A DNA stretch of 8,972 nt, from contig CAAGDO010000105.1 of assembly GCA_900768625.1 (NCBI GenBank), positions 1-8,972 of the forward strand, in the 5' to 3' direction. The notes under the pieces were generated by a model that was not told where the DNA came from, made no database searches, and saw only the letters and a list, made by a program, of their open reading frames with translations. Positions 5,908 to 8,972 of this stretch are shown one piece after another (positions within the stretch are counted from its first letter, which is position 1; each line of letters starts with the position of its first letter). Both the position numbers and the translations under genes were made by a program. This DNA comes from Bacteroidaceae bacterium (GTDB lineage Bacteria > Bacteroidota > Bacteroidia > Bacteroidales > Bacteroidaceae).

Positions 5908-7116
5908 TTATTTGGCGCTGAAGCGGCCACCTGTGATTTCATCGAGGGTGAGGGCACGATAGACCATCTGGTACCACTCCGGTTCCTCTTCATAGAAGAA
6001 GGCGATGCGGCCGTCGCGCTGTTGGATCATGGTGCTATAAGCCGAACCCGTTTTCGACACCTGGAAATGGCCTTCCCAATTGGAGGCAAAACGGAGAGGC
6101 GTGTTGTAGGTCTCGGGCGTAGAGAGTTCCTTGTAGTAGATGGTCACGTTCGTACGTTTCGGACCAGCAGGAAGGCTCTGGAGTGCCAAGTGGGTCATAC
6201 GACCGTCAGAAGCACGACGTACGGGGATGATGAGGATTTCACCATTGCAAGGCGTACTCTCGTTGCTGATACCGCCGGGAGCGTTCTTCGAGTCTACCAC
6301 CTGGCCCCACTGGCCGCGAGCGGTGCGCACATCCGAATAGCGGAACACATTGAAATAGCGTCCACCTTCCTTGCGTGAACTCAAAAGCACACTGCCGTCG
6401 GGCAATTCCTCACATTTGGGTTCGTCCCCCTTCGGCGCACAGCTTTGAGCATAGTTGCCCAACACATGCCACTGACGACCGAAGTCATCGGAATAGATCA
6501 CGAAGTTACCCTTGTGGGTGCAGAGCGAAGCGTAAAGGCGATAGTAACGACCCACCTTCACACGCGAACTCTGGCAAATGCGGCCAGAGCCCATGAAAAG
6601 GGCACCGATGGTGCGATGGAGCAAATCATCGTAGATCTGCGACGTGAGGTCCGTAGGCTTTTCGTCCCACACCCATTCGCCGCGACGCTTGTTGTAACGG
6701 GCATGGAGGCTCACCATACGCTGACGATGGTTGAGGTTGCTGTTCCAATAGGGCACATCACCCGAAACGCAGACAAGCAGGAGTTCATTGCGGTTGCGGT
6801 CAGCCACCAGACAGGCATCGCCATAACCGGCATCCTCGCCTTTTCCGCTACCCACGAGCACATTGAAAGGTTCGCACCAGGAAGCGCCCTGATCCGTGCT
6901 GACACGGCCAAGGATATCAACGCGGCCATAACCGATGTCGCTGCCACACGGACGACGGTCCGAAAGGGCAATCAGATCACCATTGGGTGCAGAGGCAATG
7001 GCGGGGATACGATATGGGAAACCTGTGGAGTCACCCGTATGGAAAAGCAGACTCTGTGCCTGAATCGTCAGGCCAAACAGAGAAAAGAGAACCGAGAAGA
7101 AAAATTTTCTTTTCAT
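5908..7116 (-). CDS. nanH: Secreted exo-alpha-sialidase (GH33)
   Basis: A neuraminidase that removes terminal sialic acids from host glycans. The 402-residue product begins with a signal peptide (MKRKFFFSVLFSLFGLTIQA, cleavage before or after QS), so it is exported. Family marks: the YRIP motif (35-38) with Arg36 of the arginine triad, and Asp60 in GSDIG as the likely acid/base. Two Asp boxes are present, STDQGASW (73-80) and SDDFGRQW (209-216). EELPDGSVLLSSR (236-248) gives the conserved Glu and a second Arg, and Arg300/301 is a candidate third Arg. The nucleophile is probably Tyr360 in GSAYSTM, followed by FYEEE (374-378). Length fits a single six-bladed propeller without a carbohydrate-binding module. 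It starts 124 nt after the ComM stop; no consensus promoter is visible there. GC is clearly higher than in the caspase operon. The assignment of individual residues is from motif spacing. Confidence 0.93.
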   Translation of the reverse strand: MKRKFFFSVLFSLFGLTIQAQSLLFHTGDSTGFPYRIPAIASAPNGDLIALSDRRPCGSDIGYGRVDILGRVSTDQGASWCEPFNVLVGSGKGEDAGYGDACLVADRNRNELLLVCVSGDVPYWNSNLNHRQRMVSLHARYNKRRGEWVWDEKPTDLTSQIYDDLLHRTIGALFMGSGRICQSSRVKVGRYYRLYASLCTHKGNFVIYSDDFGRQWHVLGNYAQSCAPKGDEPKCEELPDGSVLLSSRKEGGRYFNVFRYSDVRTARGQWGQVVDSKNAPGGISNESTPCNGEILIIPVRRASDGRMTHLALQSLPAGPKRTNVTIYYKELSTPETYNTPLRFASNWEGHFQVSKTGSAYSTMIQQRDGRIAFFYEEEPEWYQMVYRALTLDEITGGRFSAK

Positions 7117-7227
7117 TGAGTGATAGAGATTGGTAAGGGATTAAGGATGAGATATTGAAGTCGTCTAAACTTTTCTGACGAAGATTTGATTTGGAGTTTG
7201 AGCTCTTCTACATTCCATCTTTGCGTC

Positions 7228-7249
7228 GGACAGTCTGGATTTACTGTCC
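7228..7249 (-). other. Stem-loop over the ComM stop codon
   Basis: A perfect 7-bp stem (7228-7234 with 7243-7249, GGACAGT/ACTGTCC) with an 8-nt loop includes the TAA of the ComM gene. No T-tract follows on the minus strand, so it is not a canonical intrinsic terminator. It might slow decay from the 3' end or partly separate ComM from the sialidase transcript. Confidence 0.4.
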
Positions 7250-8806
7250 CCAATTGGCCCGGTCAAGATTGCGATAGCCGATGGCTTCATAGATGTGTTC
7301 CTTGCGGATATCCTCCGTGCCGTCGAGGTCGGCAATCGTGCGTGCCACCCTCAGGATGCGGTCATAGGCACGGGCCGAGAGATTCAAGCGCTGCATGGCG
7401 CGCTTGAGCACCTCCAGACACTCGCCCTCAAGGCGGGCATACTTTTCAAGCATGCTACGCGTCATCTGCGCATTACAGTAGACACCGGGATGGTCCTTGA
7501 AACGCGCTGTCTGCACCTCACGGGCCTTTACCACGCGTTCACGGATAGTGGCACTGTGTTCGCCCTCGGGAGCTGTGGCCAGTTCCTCCACAGGCACTGG
7601 ACTCACCTCCACCTGAATGTCGATACGGTCAAGCAACGGACCAGAAATCTTGCTGATGTACTGGTGTCGCTGATAAGGCGAACAGGTACAAGGATGAGTG
7701 GGATGGTTGTAGTAGCCACAAGGACAGGGGTTCATCGACGCCACAAGCATAAAGGAGCAAGGCAACGTGACGGAATATTTCGCACGGCTGATGGTGATGA
7801 CGCGGTCCTCAAGCGGTTGGCGAAGCGTTTCGAGCGCTTTTTTCGAAAATTCAGGCAACTCGTCGAGGAAGAGAATGCCATTATGGGCCAAACTGATTTC
7901 GCCCGGTTTACACGTTGTTCCACCGCCGATAAGGGCAACGTCGCTGATCGTGTGGTGGGGCGAGCGGAACGGGCGTTGAGAGATGAGCGAAGTGGTTGAC
8001 TCCAGGCTGCCGGCCACAGAGTGTATCTGCGTTGTTTCAAGACTCTCGCCCAACGTGAGCTGCGGAAGAATCGAGGGAATACGCTTGGCCATCATGCTTT
8101 TGCCGCATCCGGGCGAACCCACAATGAGAATGTTGTGGCCGCCTGCCGCCGCCACTTCAAAGGCGCGCTTCACGGCCTCCTGGCCTTTCACGTCGGAAAA
8201 ATCATAGGGCGTGTTGATCTGGGCCTGATAGAACTCCTCGCGGGTATTGACAATCGTCTGCTGCAAGGCATCGGCTGTGCCATTGAAGAATGCCACCACG
8301 TCACTCAGGCGTTCAGCACCGTAGACCTTCAGGTTATTGACCACCGCAGCCTCCCGTTCGTTGGCCTTCGGCACGATAAGTCCCTCATAGTGGTCAGCCC
8401 TGGCCTGAATGGCGATGGACAACGCCCCTTTCACGGGACGGATGCTACCGTCAAGTCCCAATTCCCCCACCAACACATAGCGACTGAGCATATCGGACTT
8501 CACAATCTTGTTGGCCACAAGCAAACCGATGGCCAACGGGAGGTCAAAACCAGAACCTTCCTTACGCACATCGGCGGGAGCGAAGTTGATGGTGTAGGAC
8601 GTTTGCAGGGGAAGGGCAAACTTCGTGTTGATCAACGCGCTCGACACACGCATGCGGCTTTCCTTCACGGCGTTGTCGGGAAGCCCCACCATGAAGAAAG
8701 AAGCCCCTGTGTCCTGGGCAAACTTATTGACGTAGGCATTGACCTCCAACAAGACGGGCAAAGCCTTCATGCCATTCATCGATGACGTGTGGATGGTTGC
8801 TAACAT
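7241..8806 (-). CDS. comM: ComM/YifB family AAA ATPase (Mg chelatase-like)
   Basis: A 521-residue AAA+ protein of the YifB/ComM family. In naturally competent bacteria ComM is a branch-migration helicase that helps integrate incoming DNA; in this lineage the role is inferred. The N-terminal part (about 20-175) is the Lon-protease-like (ChlI) domain with VGLPDNAVKESR (40-51) and NFAPADVRKEG (74-84). The AAA core has YDFSDVKGQE (201-210), Walker A GSPGCGKS (230-237) and Walker B ILFLDEL (311-317). MNPCPCGYYN follows (358-367), with four cysteines (361, 363, 373, 375) typical of the family, then SGPLLDRID (388-396). The C-terminal Mg-chelatase domain ends LNLSARAYDRILRVARTIADL and is complete. 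Length agrees with E. coli YifB (about 506). The start is supported by the family's MLA-type N-terminus. It is a housekeeping-type gene, monocistronic or loosely followed by the sialidase. Confidence 0.96.
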   Translation of the reverse strand: MLATIHTSSMNGMKALPVLLEVNAYVNKFAQDTGASFFMVGLPDNAVKESRMRVSSALINTKFALPLQTSYTINFAPADVRKEGSGFDLPLAIGLLVANKIVKSDMLSRYVLVGELGLDGSIRPVKGALSIAIQARADHYEGLIVPKANEREAAVVNNLKVYGAERLSDVVAFFNGTADALQQTIVNTREEFYQAQINTPYDFSDVKGQEAVKRAFEVAAAGGHNILIVGSPGCGKSMMAKRIPSILPQLTLGESLETTQIHSVAGSLESTTSLISQRPFRSPHHTISDVALIGGGTTCKPGEISLAHNGILFLDELPEFSKKALETLRQPLEDRVITISRAKYSVTLPCSFMLVASMNPCPCGYYNHPTHPCTCSPYQRHQYISKISGPLLDRIDIQVEVSPVPVEELATAPEGEHSATIRERVVKAREVQTARFKDHPGVYCNAQMTRSMLEKYARLEGECLEVLKRAMQRLNLSARAYDRILRVARTIADLDGTEDIRKEHIYEAIGYRNLDRANWGQ

Positions 8807-8972
8807 GAGGATAAGAGATTAGGAAGTTATTGGATGAGCATCACACATAAGTAGGTCTTCAAAATGAATTTAGACGATCAGCAGATGCTATTTTCACATT
8901 GAAAGCACGTTCTCGGGCGCATCTGTTTCCTTCGTTCTCAGTCTCATAGCCCGCTTTGTGCCTACCCCCGAA
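8807..8972. other. Region upstream of ComM, possibly with the end of another element
   Basis: No complete gene fits here. A near-consensus -7 element (TCATTTTG, minus strand, 8864-8857) lacks a matching -33. A 7-bp inverted repeat (CAGATGC at 8882-8888, GCATCTG at 8919-8925) is present. On the minus strand one frame is open from the window edge to a TGA near 8860, about 37 codons; it could be the tail of a gene beyond the window or chance. Confidence 0.3.

Noticed and set aside
6445..7119. 224-residue plus-strand frame
   Set aside because: It is antisense to the sialidase, which has its catalytic motifs, and arises from high GC in the opposite frame.
7295..8785. Two long plus-strand frames (234 and 254 residues)
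   Set aside because: Both are antisense to ComM, which is complete with Walker motifs; their sequences are low in structure and rich in His and Arg.

Overview
The window looks like a chromosomal segment of a Bacteroidota member, most likely order Bacteroidales and Prevotella-like. This rests on signal peptides ending in -AQAQ-type sites, a DUF4143-type AAA ATPase typical of that order, almost no Shine-Dalgarno sequences, and a promoter matching the Bacteroides consensus (TTTG, 19 nt, TAnnTTTG). All seven supported genes and the candidate RNA lie on the minus strand, so transcription runs from high to low coordinates.

Layout in transcription order. 8806-7241 is a full-length ComM/YifB (Mg-chelatase-like AAA) protein. 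7116-5908 is a secreted GH33 sialidase, followed by a long imperfect hairpin (5888-5791). The ATPase gene at 5527-4169 is preceded by three 19-bp dyad repeats spaced exactly 33 bp and a candidate promoter, and followed by a strong hairpin terminator that shares 17 identical bases with the hairpin after the sialidase. From about 3900 to 3568 there is no credible protein gene. Instead there is a consensus promoter, several strong stem-loops and a final stem followed by six U residues, together a candidate structured RNA of about 300 nt. From 3499 down to 29 is a tight operon of five genes: a lipoprotein, a caspase-like (clan CD) exported protease, and three small exported proteins of unknown function, joined by two 4-nt overlaps and short gaps.

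How they may work together. The five-gene operon is the most unusual content. Every product carries an export signal, so the protease, its lipoprotein partner and the three small proteins probably act together in the periplasm or at the cell surface. The C-terminal part of the caspase resembles the third gene product in pattern, suggesting a shared non-catalytic module. The structured RNA ends about 70 nt before the lipoprotein start, so it may be either an independent small RNA or a regulated leader of the operon. The sialidase would release sialic acids from host glycans, but no nan catabolic genes are visible here.

Base composition changes near 5,890: the sialidase and ComM genes are clearly GC-richer than the caspase operon and its upstream region (sample blocks: 62% at 6301-6360, 33% at 2701-2760). 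The AT-richer left part may therefore be accessory. No tRNA, rRNA, transposase or CRISPR array was seen.
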